This document shows positions 8,997 through 17,856 of a stretch of 64,000 bases of DNA, one piece after another. Each line of letters begins with the position of its first letter. Position 1 is the stretch's first letter. Below the pieces are notes generated by a model. That model saw only the letters and a program-made list of their open reading frames with translations, ran no database searches and was not told the DNA's origin. The stretch comes from Acinetobacter sp. Marseille-Q1618 (GTDB taxonomy: Bacteria > Pseudomonadota > Gammaproteobacteria > Pseudomonadales > Moraxellaceae): contig NZ_CADDWJ010000001.1 of NCBI RefSeq assembly GCF_902809855.1, forward strand, positions 434,001 through 498,000, read 5' to 3'. The position numbers and the translations under genes were made by a program.

Positions 8997-9503
8997 ATGA
9001 ATAAAACAACATTTCAACTCCTTGCTCAATACAATCTTTGGGCAACTCAAGGTTTGGTTAAACATTTAGAAAAAATGCCAGATGATGATTTTCACCAAGA
9101 TGTCGGTCTGTTTTTTAAAAGTATTTCAGGTACTTTAAATCATGTATTACTTGGAGAGCATTATCTTTGGTATCCACGCTTTAAAGAGGGAATTTCACCT
9201 CGAATAGCTTTAGATCACACTATACATACGGAAAAATATGCGCTGTTAAATGAGTTAGAGCAGAAATCAAAGAACTGGATTGATTTTATAGAAACAATTC
9301 AAGCCTCTTTATTTGAGGGAAATTTAACTTATCAACGCACTTCGGGTCAAACCTTGACATTGCCTTATGCAGCAACATTATTGCATGTGTTTAATCACGG
9401 GACGCATCATCGAGGACAGGTGAGTGCAGCAATGACCGTTTTAGGTTATGCATGTCCTGAGCTTGATTTGGTATATATGTTGGCAGAGAAAAATCAGGCT
9501 TAA
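8997..9503 (+). CDS. DinB-like four-helix metalloenzyme-fold protein
   Basis: This 168-aa protein has the DinB/YfiT-like layout. A first helix starts FQLLAQYNLWATQGL, the metal-ligand helix contains LNHVLLGEHYLW, and a C-terminal HVFNHGTHHRGQV block supplies the remaining histidines. The three-histidine set for a divalent metal is complete. Members act as thiol S-transferases or remain uncharacterised, and this protein's substrate cannot be inferred. It is transcribed alone: a divergent gene lies upstream and a terminator overlaps its stop codon. Confidence 0.87.
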   Translation: MNKTTFQLLAQYNLWATQGLVKHLEKMPDDDFHQDVGLFFKSISGTLNHVLLGEHYLWYPRFKEGISPRIALDHTIHTEKYALLNELEQKSKNWIDFIETIQASLFEGNLTYQRTSGQTLTLPYAATLLHVFNHGTHHRGQVSAAMTVLGYACPELDLVYMLAEKNQA

Positions 9504-9520
9504 AGTTAAACCTGATTTTT
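9489..9520. terminator. Terminator overlapping the DinB-like gene stop
   Basis: AAAAATCAGG (9489-9498) pairs with CCTGATTTTT (9511-9520), spanning the stop codon. The symmetrical A and T flanks mean it can work for both the + gene and the convergent minus gene that ends at 9526. Confidence 0.75.
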
Positions 9521-9525
9521 TAGAA

Positions 9526-10569
9526 TTAAGATTGATTCATTTCTAAAATTAATTGATTAATCAAATCGGGTGCTTCTAATGCACGAATTTGAGAAACATT
9601 TGAACCTGCCCAAAAAGCGCCGTAACTATCATCACCTTGCTGAGTCGCTAAGGCATTTAATTGCTTTGCTAAATCGTAAGCATAAGGATAGGGCGCAACA
9701 TTTGGACGATCTGGTAGATCAATAAATGATGCCCATTGATTGATTAAACCACGTGCAGGGCGACCAGAAATGCTGGCTGTGATTTGTGTAATAGGATGAT
9801 CAAATAAAGCCTTACGATATGCCGCATTGGCATTAGAACTTTTACATTGTACAAATGCCGTCCCAAGCTGCACAGCTTCAGCACCTAAGTTTAAGGCTTG
9901 TTTTGCTTGTTGACCATTCATAATACCACCCGCTGCAACCACAGGGATTTGGCAATGTTTTTTAATCAGTTGAATTAAATCAAAAGTTTTAATTGCACCA
10001 TCTAAGTTTTGATTGAAAATTCCACGATGTCCGCCAGCCTCAACACCTTGAGCAATAATGATATCAATCCCTGCCTCTTCAATGGCTTTGGCTTCAGCAA
10101 GATTGGTCGCAGAGACCATGGTAATGATGCCAGCATTTTTGAGTTGTTGAATTTGGTATTGATGGGGAATACCAAAATGAAAACTAACAGCTTTCGGTTG
10201 CGTTTCTAAGACTAAATTTAAAAAATCGTCATTGTCTAAAAAACTCGGATAAATACATTTTAAATCCGTAGGAGCTTCAGAGTTGATTTTTGCAAATTCA
10301 GGTTGTAAATGTTCAATCCAGATTTGATTTGCATTTTCATTTAAAGGTTCTGGTTGATGACAAAAAAAGTTAACTTGGAAAGCATGCTCAGTCAAAGCTT
10401 GTGTTTTCAAAATTTGCTCACGTGCAGCCGCAACTGAACTTGCTCCTAAGCCTAATGATCCAAGTCCACCTTGATTTGACACTTCTGCTGCGAGTTCAGG
10501 TGTTGAAACTCCCGCCATTGGTGCTAGAAAAATCGGATGTCGAATTTCTAATCGTTGTAATATATTCAT
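9526..10569 (-). CDS. Nitronate monooxygenase family FMN enzyme
   Basis: This 347-aa TIM-barrel protein belongs to the 2-nitropropane dioxygenase / nitronate monooxygenase family. It starts with the family's PIFLAPMAGVSTPELAAEVSNQGG block. It carries the FMN loop AQGVEAGGHRG (about 177-187), AAGGIMNGQQ and the late LGTAFV motif. SFHFGIPH contains the histidine position used as catalytic base in class I enzymes. Such proteins oxidise alkyl nitronates such as propionate 3-nitronate, or act as quinone reductases; which applies here is not visible. It is monocistronic, with a divergent radical SAM gene beyond a 188-bp intergenic region. Confidence 0.88.
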   Translation of the reverse strand: MNILQRLEIRHPIFLAPMAGVSTPELAAEVSNQGGLGSLGLGASSVAAAREQILKTQALTEHAFQVNFFCHQPEPLNENANQIWIEHLQPEFAKINSEAPTDLKCIYPSFLDNDDFLNLVLETQPKAVSFHFGIPHQYQIQQLKNAGIITMVSATNLAEAKAIEEAGIDIIIAQGVEAGGHRGIFNQNLDGAIKTFDLIQLIKKHCQIPVVAAGGIMNGQQAKQALNLGAEAVQLGTAFVQCKSSNANAAYRKALFDHPITQITASISGRPARGLINQWASFIDLPDRPNVAPYPYAYDLAKQLNALATQQGDDSYGAFWAGSNVSQIRALEAPDLINQLILEMNQS

Positions 10570-10757
10570 TGCTAAGCTCCCTCATGATGTTATTAACTTA
10601 GCTGATCTATATAAAAAATGGCAAATAATAATCATTATTTAATAAGGAAATATCATTCGAGATAGTAATAATTAATACGACACGGTTTGTCGTTTAAAAG
10701 ACCGTTGAAAAAAAATGCTGTGATTAAAATTTTATAATTTGGACATCTTGTTAATAT

Positions 10758-12029
10758 GTGGTTAAAGCGATGTCTGATCGTATCAGTGAAAAGTTAAAAA
10801 TTTTAGCTGATGCTGCCAAGTATGATGTGTCATGTTCGTCCAGTGGCAGTAATCGTAAAAATAAAGAAAAGGGTTTGGGAAATACTGGCTCTGGGATCTG
10901 TCACAGCTATACCGAAGATGGACGCTGTGTATCTTTGTTAAAAATTCTATTTTCAAATGTTTGTATTTATGATTGCTCTTACTGTGTTTCTAGACGTTCA
11001 AACGATGTGCAACGTGCAGCATTTACGGTACAAGAAGTCGTTGATTTGACCATAAATTTTTATCGTAGAAATTATATAGAAGGTCTATTTTTAAGTTCAG
11101 GTATTTTTAAATCAGCCGATTTTACTATGGAGCGAATGCTGCAAGTCGTTAAGAAACTTAGACTTGAAGAAAATTTTAATGGTTATATTCATCTTAAAAC
11201 CATACCTGGCGCATCTCCAGAAATCATCCATGAAGCTGGTTTATATGTTGACCGTATGAGTATTAACCTAGAGATGCCCACCGAAGCGGGGCTAAAACAA
11301 TTTGCACCCGAAAAATCACATCAAGAAGTGCAAAAAGATTTGGGAATTGTGCGAGATCGTTTGATTCAATTCAAAGATGAACGAAAAATAATTAAATCTG
11401 TGCCTAAGTTTGTGCCTGCAGGGCAGACTACCCAAATGGTGATTGGCGCACATAACGAAACAGATCAAGACATTATTTTAATGGCAGATCAACACTATAA
11501 AGAATTTAAATTAAAGCGCGTTTATTTCTCTGGTTATATTCCAATTAATCATGAAGAAAAAATGTTGCCTGCGATTGGTTCAGCACCACCTTTATTACGT
11601 GAAAATCGTTTATATCAGTCCGATTGGTTGATGCGTTTTTATGGTTTTGATGCGACAGAAATTGTGGACGAGCAGCATCCAAACTTAGACTTAGATGTTG
11701 ACCCAAAACTGGCTTGGGCTTTAAGAAATCCTCAACAATTTCCTATAGATATTAATTATGCAGAGTATCGTATGATTTTGCGTGTACCTGGAATTGGCGT
11801 ACGTTCAGCCAAGAAAATTATGCAAGCCCGACGTTTTGGAAAAATTCATATTGATCAATTAAAACGTTTAGGCGTGGCATATAACCGAGCGCAGCATTTT
11901 ATACGCTGTGCAGATACGCCTAAATTTTTAAAAGAGCAATTACCAAGTCAGATTCGTCAGCAAATTTTGCAATCTGGACAATCAAAATATCAGAAACAGC
12001 TCTCACCACAGTTAGGTTTTGGTTTTTAA
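10758..12029 (+). CDS. Radical SAM protein with helix-hairpin-helix (TIGR03916-like)
   Basis: This 423-aa putative DNA modification/repair enzyme has the radical SAM cluster motif CIYDCSYC (C69, C73, C76) that binds a 4Fe-4S cluster and SAM. A second pair of cysteines precedes it (CHSYTEDGRC). The C-terminal RMILRVPGIGVRSAKKIM (about 336-355) is a helix-hairpin-helix, consistent with DNA binding. It is fused end to end with the next gene: the TAA at 12027-12029 is followed immediately by ATG at 12030. Start is uncertain: GTG 10758 or ATG 10770, neither with a good SD. The partnership is conserved in many bacteria; the reaction is unknown. Confidence 0.88.
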   Translation: MVKAMSDRISEKLKILADAAKYDVSCSSSGSNRKNKEKGLGNTGSGICHSYTEDGRCVSLLKILFSNVCIYDCSYCVSRRSNDVQRAAFTVQEVVDLTINFYRRNYIEGLFLSSGIFKSADFTMERMLQVVKKLRLEENFNGYIHLKTIPGASPEIIHEAGLYVDRMSINLEMPTEAGLKQFAPEKSHQEVQKDLGIVRDRLIQFKDERKIIKSVPKFVPAGQTTQMVIGAHNETDQDIILMADQHYKEFKLKRVYFSGYIPINHEEKMLPAIGSAPPLLRENRLYQSDWLMRFYGFDATEIVDEQHPNLDLDVDPKLAWALRNPQQFPIDINYAEYRMILRVPGIGVRSAKKIMQARRFGKIHIDQLKRLGVAYNRAQHFIRCADTPKFLKEQLPSQIRQQILQSGQSKYQKQLSPQLGFGF

Positions 12030-12812
12030 ATGGCAAGTTATATTTTTGATGGCACTATGACAGGATTATTGTGTTGCGTATTTCGGGCATTTCAATTCAG
12101 AGAATTTGAAGTTGAAATTCATCATGAAGCAGATTCCCAACAGGCGCTATTTGGTGAAAATATTCATGTTCCATCTGATGAAACGCAAGCATTACGTGTT
12201 TGGCAAGGCTTACAACAAAAAATCTCAGCCAATGCAATTAGAAATTTTTACTACACATTTTTATCTGAGCAAGCTCAAGCTTTTCAACAACTTTTTAATT
12301 TTAGTGTTTATGTTTTTTTATCCCAAAAAAATGTAGATCAAAACTATGGTCATACTGCTGTCTTAGCTTTATCACAATGGGCGAAGCAAGTCGGACGAGA
12401 AAAGCATCGGATGGAAGCTTTTGTACGTTTTAAAAAATGTAAAGATGGATTATTTTTGAGTTTGATTAAGCCAGATTTTGATGTTCTACCTTTAATTGTG
12501 AAGCATTTTAAAGCACGTTACCAAGATCAACGTTGGCTGATTTATGATGAAAAACGTAAATATGGGATTTATTATGATTTAAAAAATGTACATCAAATTC
12601 AAATGAATGCTAACGATATTGATCAAAATTTAGCAACAGGGCGTAGCCAAAGCTTTAATATTGAACTTGATGATGAAGAAATCTTATATGATCAGCTTTG
12701 GAAGGATTATTTTAAAAGTGTAAATATTCAAGCACGACAAAACATGAAACTGCATATCCAATATGTGCCAAAACGATATTGGCGCTATATGAATGAAAAA
12801 ATGATCAATTAA
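12030..12812 (+). CDS. TIGR03915/DUF4130-like DNA metabolism protein
   Basis: This 260-aa protein begins YIFDGTMTGLLCCVFRAF, the signature of the family encoded beside TIGR03916 radical SAM enzymes. A second marker, VGREKHRMEAFVRFKK, lies at about 123-138, and the C-terminus ends in a basic YVPKRYWRYMNE block. In other bacteria the same family carries an extra C-terminal uracil-DNA-glycosylase-like domain; this one stops before it, so it is the short form. Zero spacing to the upstream gene implies translational coupling. A role in repairing or modifying an unknown lesion is inferred from the pair. Confidence 0.85.
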   Translation: MASYIFDGTMTGLLCCVFRAFQFREFEVEIHHEADSQQALFGENIHVPSDETQALRVWQGLQQKISANAIRNFYYTFLSEQAQAFQQLFNFSVYVFLSQKNVDQNYGHTAVLALSQWAKQVGREKHRMEAFVRFKKCKDGLFLSLIKPDFDVLPLIVKHFKARYQDQRWLIYDEKRKYGIYYDLKNVHQIQMNANDIDQNLATGRSQSFNIELDDEEILYDQLWKDYFKSVNIQARQNMKLHIQYVPKRYWRYMNEKMIN

Positions 12813-12870
12813 TTGCTTGGCATATTACATTTTAGTGCTGTTCTAATTCCTCTATGACTGAGAAAGCCTT

Positions 12871-13581
12871 TTACATTGGATTGACTTCAAATAAAGAACC
12901 AATCCACATTGCAAATGCCATTGCGATGATTCCCCAAATCACAACACGTAAACTTCCTTTGAGCATGGATGTCCCAGCAAAATAACTGGATAATGCACCT
13001 AAAATAGCCAATGATAAAATACCCACCACTAAAACCACGTGTTCTAAATAGGCTTCTGGACTGATTAAAATGGATAATGTTGGAAATAAAGCCCCTAACG
13101 TAAAGGAGAGGGCAGATGAGCCTGCTGCCTGCAATGGTTTTGCCGCAGTCATTTCATTGATACCGATTTCATCACGTGCATGTGCTTCTAAAGCATCTTT
13201 TTCAGTTAATTGAACAGCGACTTGGTGTGCTAAATCAGGGTCTAAGCCGCGATAGATATAGATTTGAGTTAATTCTTTAAGTTCTAAATGCGGATTTTTT
13301 TCTAATTCTCGTGCTTCAATTTTTAGATCTGCTTCTTCAATATCCGTTTGAGATTTGACAGAAATGTATTCTCCAGCAGCCATTGAACTTGCACCAGATA
13401 TTAGACCTGCGATACATGTGACTAATAGTGTATGACTGGATGCGCCACTGGCTGCCATTCCAACCACTAAGCTTGTCACTGAAATAATACCATCATTCGC
13501 CCCCAGCACTGCCGCACGTAGCCAACCTGCACGATGGATAAAATGTTGCTCGTGGTGAGAAAAATGTGAAGACATATTCAT
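12871..13581 (-). CDS. VIT1/CCC1-family iron/manganese transporter
   Basis: This 236-aa inner-membrane protein matches VIT1/CCC1 transporters. The first helix is AAVLGANDGIISVTSLVVGMA, the second contains SGASSMAAGEYISVKSQ, and the cytosolic loop (about 85-150) is rich in Glu/Asp (DIEEADLKIEARELEK). Three C-terminal helices follow. In plants and yeast the family moves Fe2+ or Mn2+ out of the cytosol, and bacterial members are expected to do likewise. An alternative start is M3. No Fur box was identified with confidence. Confidence 0.9.
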   Translation of the reverse strand: MNMSSHFSHHEQHFIHRAGWLRAAVLGANDGIISVTSLVVGMAASGASSHTLLVTCIAGLISGASSMAAGEYISVKSQTDIEEADLKIEARELEKNPHLELKELTQIYIYRGLDPDLAHQVAVQLTEKDALEAHARDEIGINEMTAAKPLQAAGSSALSFTLGALFPTLSILISPEAYLEHVVLVVGILSLAILGALSSYFAGTSMLKGSLRVVIWGIIAMAFAMWIGSLFEVNPM

Positions 13582-13661
13582 CTATTTAATGAAAAATATT
13601 ATAATCAATATAATAGAACATTGATTAAAATAAAACACTTAGTCAAAATTTATCCGTAAAA

Positions 13662-13679
13662 AAACTCCCGGAGGAGTTT
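13662..13679 (-). terminator. Terminator of the Ala-rich lipoprotein gene
   Basis: On the minus strand the stem AAACTCC / GGAGTTT with loop TCCG is followed by a T run. It lies 19 bp past the stop of the lipoprotein gene. Confidence 0.8.
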
Positions 13680-13697
13680 CTTTAGTGACTTAGTATC

Positions 13698-14042
13698 TTA
13701 GTTTTTAGCAGCTTCTTTAACATCTGCAGCACCTTTTTCAACTGCGCCAGCAGTTGCAGCAGTTGCATCTTTTGCCGCATCTACAGTTGCATCAGCAGCA
13801 TGAGCAGTTGCATTTGCAGCATCATGAGCAGCATTTTCAGTTGCGCTTGCAGCATTATCTACAGCAGTTGCAGTTGCATTAGCAGCATTTTCAGTTGCGT
13901 TTGCAACATCATGGCCAGCTTGCTCAGCAGCATTTTCTAAATGCTCACCAGTTGATGCACCAGTTTCAGGCGCTTTGTCTTTATTACAACCCACAAGTGC
14001 AACGGTAGCAGCAAGACCTAGAGCAACAAGTAATTTATTCAT
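13698..14042 (-). CDS. Small Ala/Asn-rich lipoprotein with helical repeats
   Basis: This 114-aa protein has a type II signal peptide with lipobox ALVGC (C19 lipidated). After it come degenerate 7- to 11-residue repeats such as ENAANAT, HDAANAT and DAAKDAT, which would form a long amphipathic helix like LEA or apolipoprotein-type proteins. There are no cysteines beyond C19 and no Trp. Such proteins sit in the periplasmic leaflet of the outer or inner membrane, and stress protection is a common guess. The function is unknown. The gene has its own terminator. Confidence 0.8.
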   Translation of the reverse strand: MNKLLVALGLAATVALVGCNKDKAPETGASTGEHLENAAEQAGHDVANATENAANATATAVDNAASATENAAHDAANATAHAADATVDAAKDATAATAGAVEKGAADVKEAAKN

Positions 14043-14154
14043 TTGTTTTTACCTTCTTAACCTATTATTTTTTTATCCATAACAATGGATATTCTGAATA
14101 TAAACAAAATTATGAGAAAAAAATATTAAAAATTGTTAATGCTACAAAAAAATT

Positions 14155-14186
14155 AAAGCGCTTCATTTCTAAAAATGAAACGCTTT
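14155..14186 (-). terminator. Terminator downstream of ahpF
   Basis: A 14-bp stem (14155-14168 / 14173-14186, one mismatch, 4-nt loop) is followed on the minus strand by a T-rich stretch. It lies about 30 bp beyond the ahpF stop. Confidence 0.8.
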
Positions 14187-14217
14187 TTTATTTAAATGAT
14201 TACAGGGTTTAAAATGA

Positions 14218-15783
14218 TCACTGCCCAGAACGAATAATATAATCAAAAGCAGACAATGACGCTTTTGCACCTTCACCTGATGCAATGATGATTTGTTTGT
14301 ACGGTACAGTGGTACAGTCACCCGCAGCAAACACACCTTTCACATTGGTTTCGTTGCGATCATTCACCACAATTTCATTACGGTTTGAAAGCTCCACTGC
14401 AGTGTCTTTTAAGAAATCGGTATTTGGTAATAGACCGATTTGCACAAAGATTCCTGCGAGTTCAACCGTATGCTCTTCATCAGTCGCACGATCTTTATAT
14501 TTCAGTGCGGTCACTTGCGAACCATCACCGATGACTTCAGTAGAAAGTGCATTCATAATGACTGTGGTATTTTTCAAGCTATGTAATTTGTCTTGAAGCA
14601 CTTGATCCGCACGAAGTTTGGTATCAAATTCAACCACAGTCACATGCTCTACAATACCTGCAAGGTCAATTGCTGCTTCTACACCTGAGTTACCCCCACC
14701 AATCACCGCAACACGTTTTCCTTTAAACAATGGACCATCACAGTGTGGGCAGTATGCAACACCACGGGTTTTATACTCTTTCTCACCGGGTACATTCATT
14801 TCTCTCCAACGCGCACCTGTCGAGAGGATTACAGTTTTCGATTCAAGTTTGGCACCATTTTCCAGTTCCAACTCAACTAAACCAGTCGTAGTTTGATCAG
14901 CACCAACAATATTTTTCACTTTTTGTAGATTCATGATATCCACACCGTACTCACGCACATGTGCTTCCATATCTGCTGCAAATTTTGGACCTTGGGTTTT
15001 TTGCACTGAAATGAAGTTTTCAATGTCCATGGTATCCATCACCTGACCACCAAAGCGTTCAGCGACAATACCTGTACGAATACCTTTACGTGCAGCATAC
15101 ACTGCAGCAGTTGCACCCGCAGGTCCACCACCGATGACTAAAACATCAAATGCATCTTTGGCATTTAATTTTTCGGCATCTTTGGCAGCCGCACCCGTAT
15201 CCAATTTTGCTACGATTTCTTCCAAAGTCATTCGACCTTGACCGATATGTTCACCATCTTGGAATACCATTGGTACAGCCATGATTTTGCGTTCTTCGAC
15301 TTCGTCTTGGAAGAATGCACCATCGATCATGGTTGCAGTAGTATTTGGATTGTTAATTGCAATCAAGTTTAAAGCTTGTACAACATCAGGACAGTTATGA
15401 CAGCTTAAAGAAACAAATACATCAAAGTTTGCTTTTAGGTCTAGGCTTTTAATTTGCGCTAAAACTTCATCAGATACTTTAGGTGCATAACCAGACACTT
15501 GTAACAAAGCTAAGATCAGTGATGTGAATTCATGCCCCATCGGTAAACCCGCGAAGAATACACGCGGTTGCTCGCCAGCTTTTGCAATACCGAAGCTAGG
15601 TTTACGCTCATTTTGACCATCAAAACGTGCAGTAACTTGGTCAGAAAGTGCAGCGATTTCAGTGACTAATTCTTTGATTTTGTCTGATTTATCAGAATCG
15701 TTTAAAGAAGCCACAATATCAATTGGGCTTTCAAGGCGTTCAAGTAAAGTTTTAAGTTGTGCAGAAGTATTGGTATCTAACAT
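14218..15783 (-). CDS. ahpF: Alkyl hydroperoxide reductase subunit F
   Basis: This is the FAD-dependent disulfide reductase that passes electrons from NADH to the peroxiredoxin AhpC. Two N-terminal thioredoxin-like folds carry the CHNC redox pair (about 128/131). The thioredoxin-reductase-like body has [17 protein letters not shown] for FAD, the CPHC active site (about 345/348), [10 protein letters not shown] for NADH and the C-terminal [14 protein letters not shown]. The start at 15783 gives [11 protein letters not shown], aligning with E. coli MLDTN, and has GGAG 9 nt upstream; an in-frame ATG at 15816 would add 11 residues with no clear SD. ahpC is not adjacent, so the pair is split in this genome. 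OxyR control is expected, but I could not confirm a site. Confidence 0.96.
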   Translation of the reverse strand: MLDTNTSAQLKTLLERLESPIDIVASLNDSDKSDKIKELVTEIAALSDQVTARFDGQNERKPSFGIAKAGEQPRVFFAGLPMGHEFTSLILALLQVSGYAPKVSDEVLAQIKSLDLKANFDVFVSLSCHNCPDVVQALNLIAINNPNTTATMIDGAFFQDEVEERKIMAVPMVFQDGEHIGQGRMTLEEIVAKLDTGAAAKDAEKLNAKDAFDVLVIGGGPAGATAAVYAARKGIRTGIVAERFGGQVMDTMDIENFISVQKTQGPKFAADMEAHVREYGVDIMNLQKVKNIVGADQTTTGLVELELENGAKLESKTVILSTGARWREMNVPGEKEYKTRGVAYCPHCDGPLFKGKRVAVIGGGNSGVEAAIDLAGIVEHVTVVEFDTKLRADQVLQDKLHSLKNTTVIMNALSTEVIGDGSQVTALKYKDRATDEEHTVELAGIFVQIGLLPNTDFLKDTAVELSNRNEIVVNDRNETNVKGVFAAGDCTTVPYKQIIIASGEGAKASLSAFDYIIRSGQ

Positions 15784-16189
15784 TGCTAACATCTCCAAGG
15801 GAGTAAATTTATTCATTGAGCTTATAATAAGTTAAATTCAATCATAGGTAAAACAGTTTGTTTTTATTGTATTGATCATCTTTTTCGATTTTATTAAATC
15901 AGCATTTTATTTTTATATAAGCATATATGGAAATACAAAATAATGCATGGAACTGTATTTATTATTTTATTTAGAAAATATGAAAAGTGGATTAATTTGA
16001 GTGATAAAATTAATTATACAAATCTAAAATATTTTCAAAATAACAAAATATTTTGTCAAAAATGTATTAAATATTAATTTTTATGTGATATATTTCGCAT
16101 AGATTGGGGCGATATAAAAATTAATTACTTTTTTCATGAAAAATAACTCAGGAAAAGTGAATTAATTTAATTGGTTAATAAGGTGGATT
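15784..16189. other. AT-rich divergent intergenic region
   Basis: About 400 bp, very AT-rich, lies between the divergent ahpF and Roadblock genes. Both promoters should be here. A TATAAT-like hexamer is near 15825. ATAGGTAAAACAG near 15844 only partly matches half an OxyR site. No ORF or RNA gene is supported. Confidence 0.4.
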
Positions 16190-16597
16190 ATGTTAGATGT
16201 AAATCTATCAAGAAAAATTCCAGAAGAATTTGTAAAATTTGGGGAACAAAAGATCAGAGAATTACTGAATAGTGTTTCAGGAATTGATTTTGTAATGTTA
16301 TGTTCTTCTGACGGTTTTGAAGTAACACTCGCAAATAAAAAGCAAGTCAATAATTCAGGAAAGATTGCTGCTGTCAGTAGTTCTATTCTTGCAATGGTAA
16401 CAGCATTTATTTCTGAAATAAATTTAGTAGGTTGTCAAACCATTACGCTTGATGCCGAAAATGGTAAAGCTTTATTAACTTCTGTACCTCATTCTAAATA
16501 CCCAATGGTATTGGTTGCTCTGACATCTAAAGATATTTTAATTGGACAGATGTTATATGAAACTAAAGTTACAGTTGATCAATTAATTAAATATTAA
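16190..16597 (+). CDS. Roadblock/LC7-domain protein
   Basis: This 135-aa protein fits a single Roadblock/LC7 fold: an N-terminal helix (EFVKFGEQKIRELLNSV), a strand pair GIDFVMLCSSDGFEVTLA, the long central helix IAAVSSSILAMVTAFISEI, and strands TLDAENGKALLTSV and PMVLVALTSK. Proteins of this kind (MglB family) dimerise and bind small Ras-like GTPases, often as activators. No MglA-like GTPase is encoded next to it. A second, shorter protein with a similar layout lies 255 bp downstream on the same strand. The fold call is by pattern only. Confidence 0.7.
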   Translation: MLDVNLSRKIPEEFVKFGEQKIRELLNSVSGIDFVMLCSSDGFEVTLANKKQVNNSGKIAAVSSSILAMVTAFISEINLVGCQTITLDAENGKALLTSVPHSKYPMVLVALTSKDILIGQMLYETKVTVDQLIKY

Positions 16598-16851
16598 GTT
16601 ATATTAATTTGTAATATTAAAGGAAATATAGATTTAATTTTTTTCAATAAGCTATATACATTCAACTAGATATTGCTATATTAGTGTGAAACGATGTAGA
16701 AATAAAAAATTGATATTGTAGTGAATAGAATTAACAGCTCAATATTGAATTTTTAAAAAGAACTCGATTAAAAATCGAGGGCAGATGGTTTTAGTTGCAT
16801 TTGAAATGTAATTAAGACAAAACACCTAAACAAAAAACAATGGGGAATCCT

Positions 16852-17208
16852 ATGGCGCGTATTACTTTAGAACCTTTAACGGATATTGATGGTTTCGTTT
16901 GTGCTGCATTAGTTGATAGTGAGAGTGGTTTATCTCTTGCTACAGCTGGTACAGGTATTGATTTAGAATTAGCTGCTGCTGGTAATACAGAAGTAGTTCG
17001 TGCTAAACGTAAGGTTGCGAAAGCATTGAAATTAGATGACCAAATTGAAGATATTTTGATTACTTTAGGTAAACAATATCACTTGATCCGTCCTTTAGAA
17101 TCTAATGAGAATCTATTCCTTTACTTGGTATTAGATCGTAGTAAATCTAACTTAGCTATGGCTCGCCATGAGTTAAAAGGTTTTGAAAAAGAATTAGATT
17201 TTTCTTAA
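16852..17208 (+). CDS. Second small Roadblock/LC7-like protein
   Basis: From ATG 16852 the product is 118 aa: [26 protein letters not shown]... GGGGA sits 5 nt upstream of this start, whereas the ATG at 16840 has no SD and is less likely. It has the order helix, [17 protein letters not shown] strands, long helix ([21 protein letters not shown]), then [15 protein letters not shown] and [19 protein letters not shown], which fits Roadblock/LC7. It ends at a strong terminator. No partner GTPase is present locally. Function is unknown; protein-protein regulation of a GTPase or a motility machine is a family-based guess. Confidence 0.65.
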   Translation: MARITLEPLTDIDGFVCAALVDSESGLSLATAGTGIDLELAAAGNTEVVRAKRKVAKALKLDDQIEDILITLGKQYHLIRPLESNENLFLYLVLDRSKSNLAMARHELKGFEKELDFS

Positions 17209-17220
17209 TTCAAAATCAAA

Positions 17221-17250
17221 AAGAAATCCGCTATTTATAGCGGATTTCTT
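17221..17250 (+). terminator. Terminator after the second Roadblock gene
   Basis: A perfect 13-bp stem (AAGAAATCCGCTA / TAGCGGATTTCTT) with loop TTTA is followed by TATTT, 12 bp past the stop codon. Confidence 0.88.
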
Positions 17251-17319
17251 TATTTAAGATTTGTATAAATATAAGTTGGCTTTTATACTTATATTTTGAT
17301 TGTAAAGTGTAAGAAGAAT

Positions 17320-17544
17320 ATGCAGCAGGGTATATACCGTCATTATAAAGGAAATCTGTATCAAGTTTTGTATCTTGCTCAACATAGTGAAACACAAGAG
17401 AAACTGGTAGTTTATCAATGCTTATATGGTGATTATTCTATCTGGGTAAGACCTTTAAGTATGTTTAATGAAAATGTAATTTTAGAAGATGGAGCTGAAA
17501 AGCCTAGATTTGAGTTTTTACATAGAATAAATGAATTAGATTAA
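17320..17544 (+). CDS. DUF1653 family protein
   Basis: This 74-aa protein starts MQQGIYRHYKGNLYQVLYLA and carries the family pattern G-Y-RHYKG--Y-V...HSETQEKLVVYQCLYGD-S-WVRPLSMF, an SH3-like small barrel. It covers the whole domain, so it is full length. The ATG at 17320, with AAGAAG just upstream, is better than the TTG at 17296. Function is unknown. It is a lone gene between the Roadblock terminator and the convergent trmB. Confidence 0.82.
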   Translation: MQQGIYRHYKGNLYQVLYLAQHSETQEKLVVYQCLYGDYSIWVRPLSMFNENVILEDGAEKPRFEFLHRINELD

Positions 17545-17856
17545 TTTAATTGCATTTAAGTTGGAATTGTATTTTGGTTTAATAAATTTTTAGTCTTTAT
17601 TATATGCAATATAATTTAGTGAATTCGCATAAATATAAATTTAAACTCATATAATCAATGTGTTGTTTTTATTTGCATAACAATAAGTTTAATAGTAATG
17701 AGATTTTCACAAAATATTTTCATTTAAAAATAATAAATGAAATTAACTTATTATAAGAATATAATAAATTGCATTAAGGATAAAAATAGGATTAAGTAAT
17801 TGATACTTAATCCTATTAATTTTTAAGTAATGTGTTAGATAGAATTAACTAGAAAC
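17545..17856. other. AT-rich gap between DUF1653 gene and trmB
   Basis: 312 bases at very high A/T with no gene. The only structure is the bidirectional hairpin at 17785-17817. Confidence 0.5.
17785..17817. terminator. Bidirectional terminator next to trmB
   Basis: A perfect 14-bp stem (17785-17798 / 17804-17817, loop ATTGA) has T runs on both sides: TTTTT rightward after AA, and TTTT leftward. It serves trmB on the minus strand and possibly the + strand DUF1653 gene. Confidence 0.8.

Noticed and set aside
15820..15870. OxyR binding site upstream of ahpF
   Set aside because: ATAGGTAAAACAG matches only part of one half-site and the spacing to a second half is not met.
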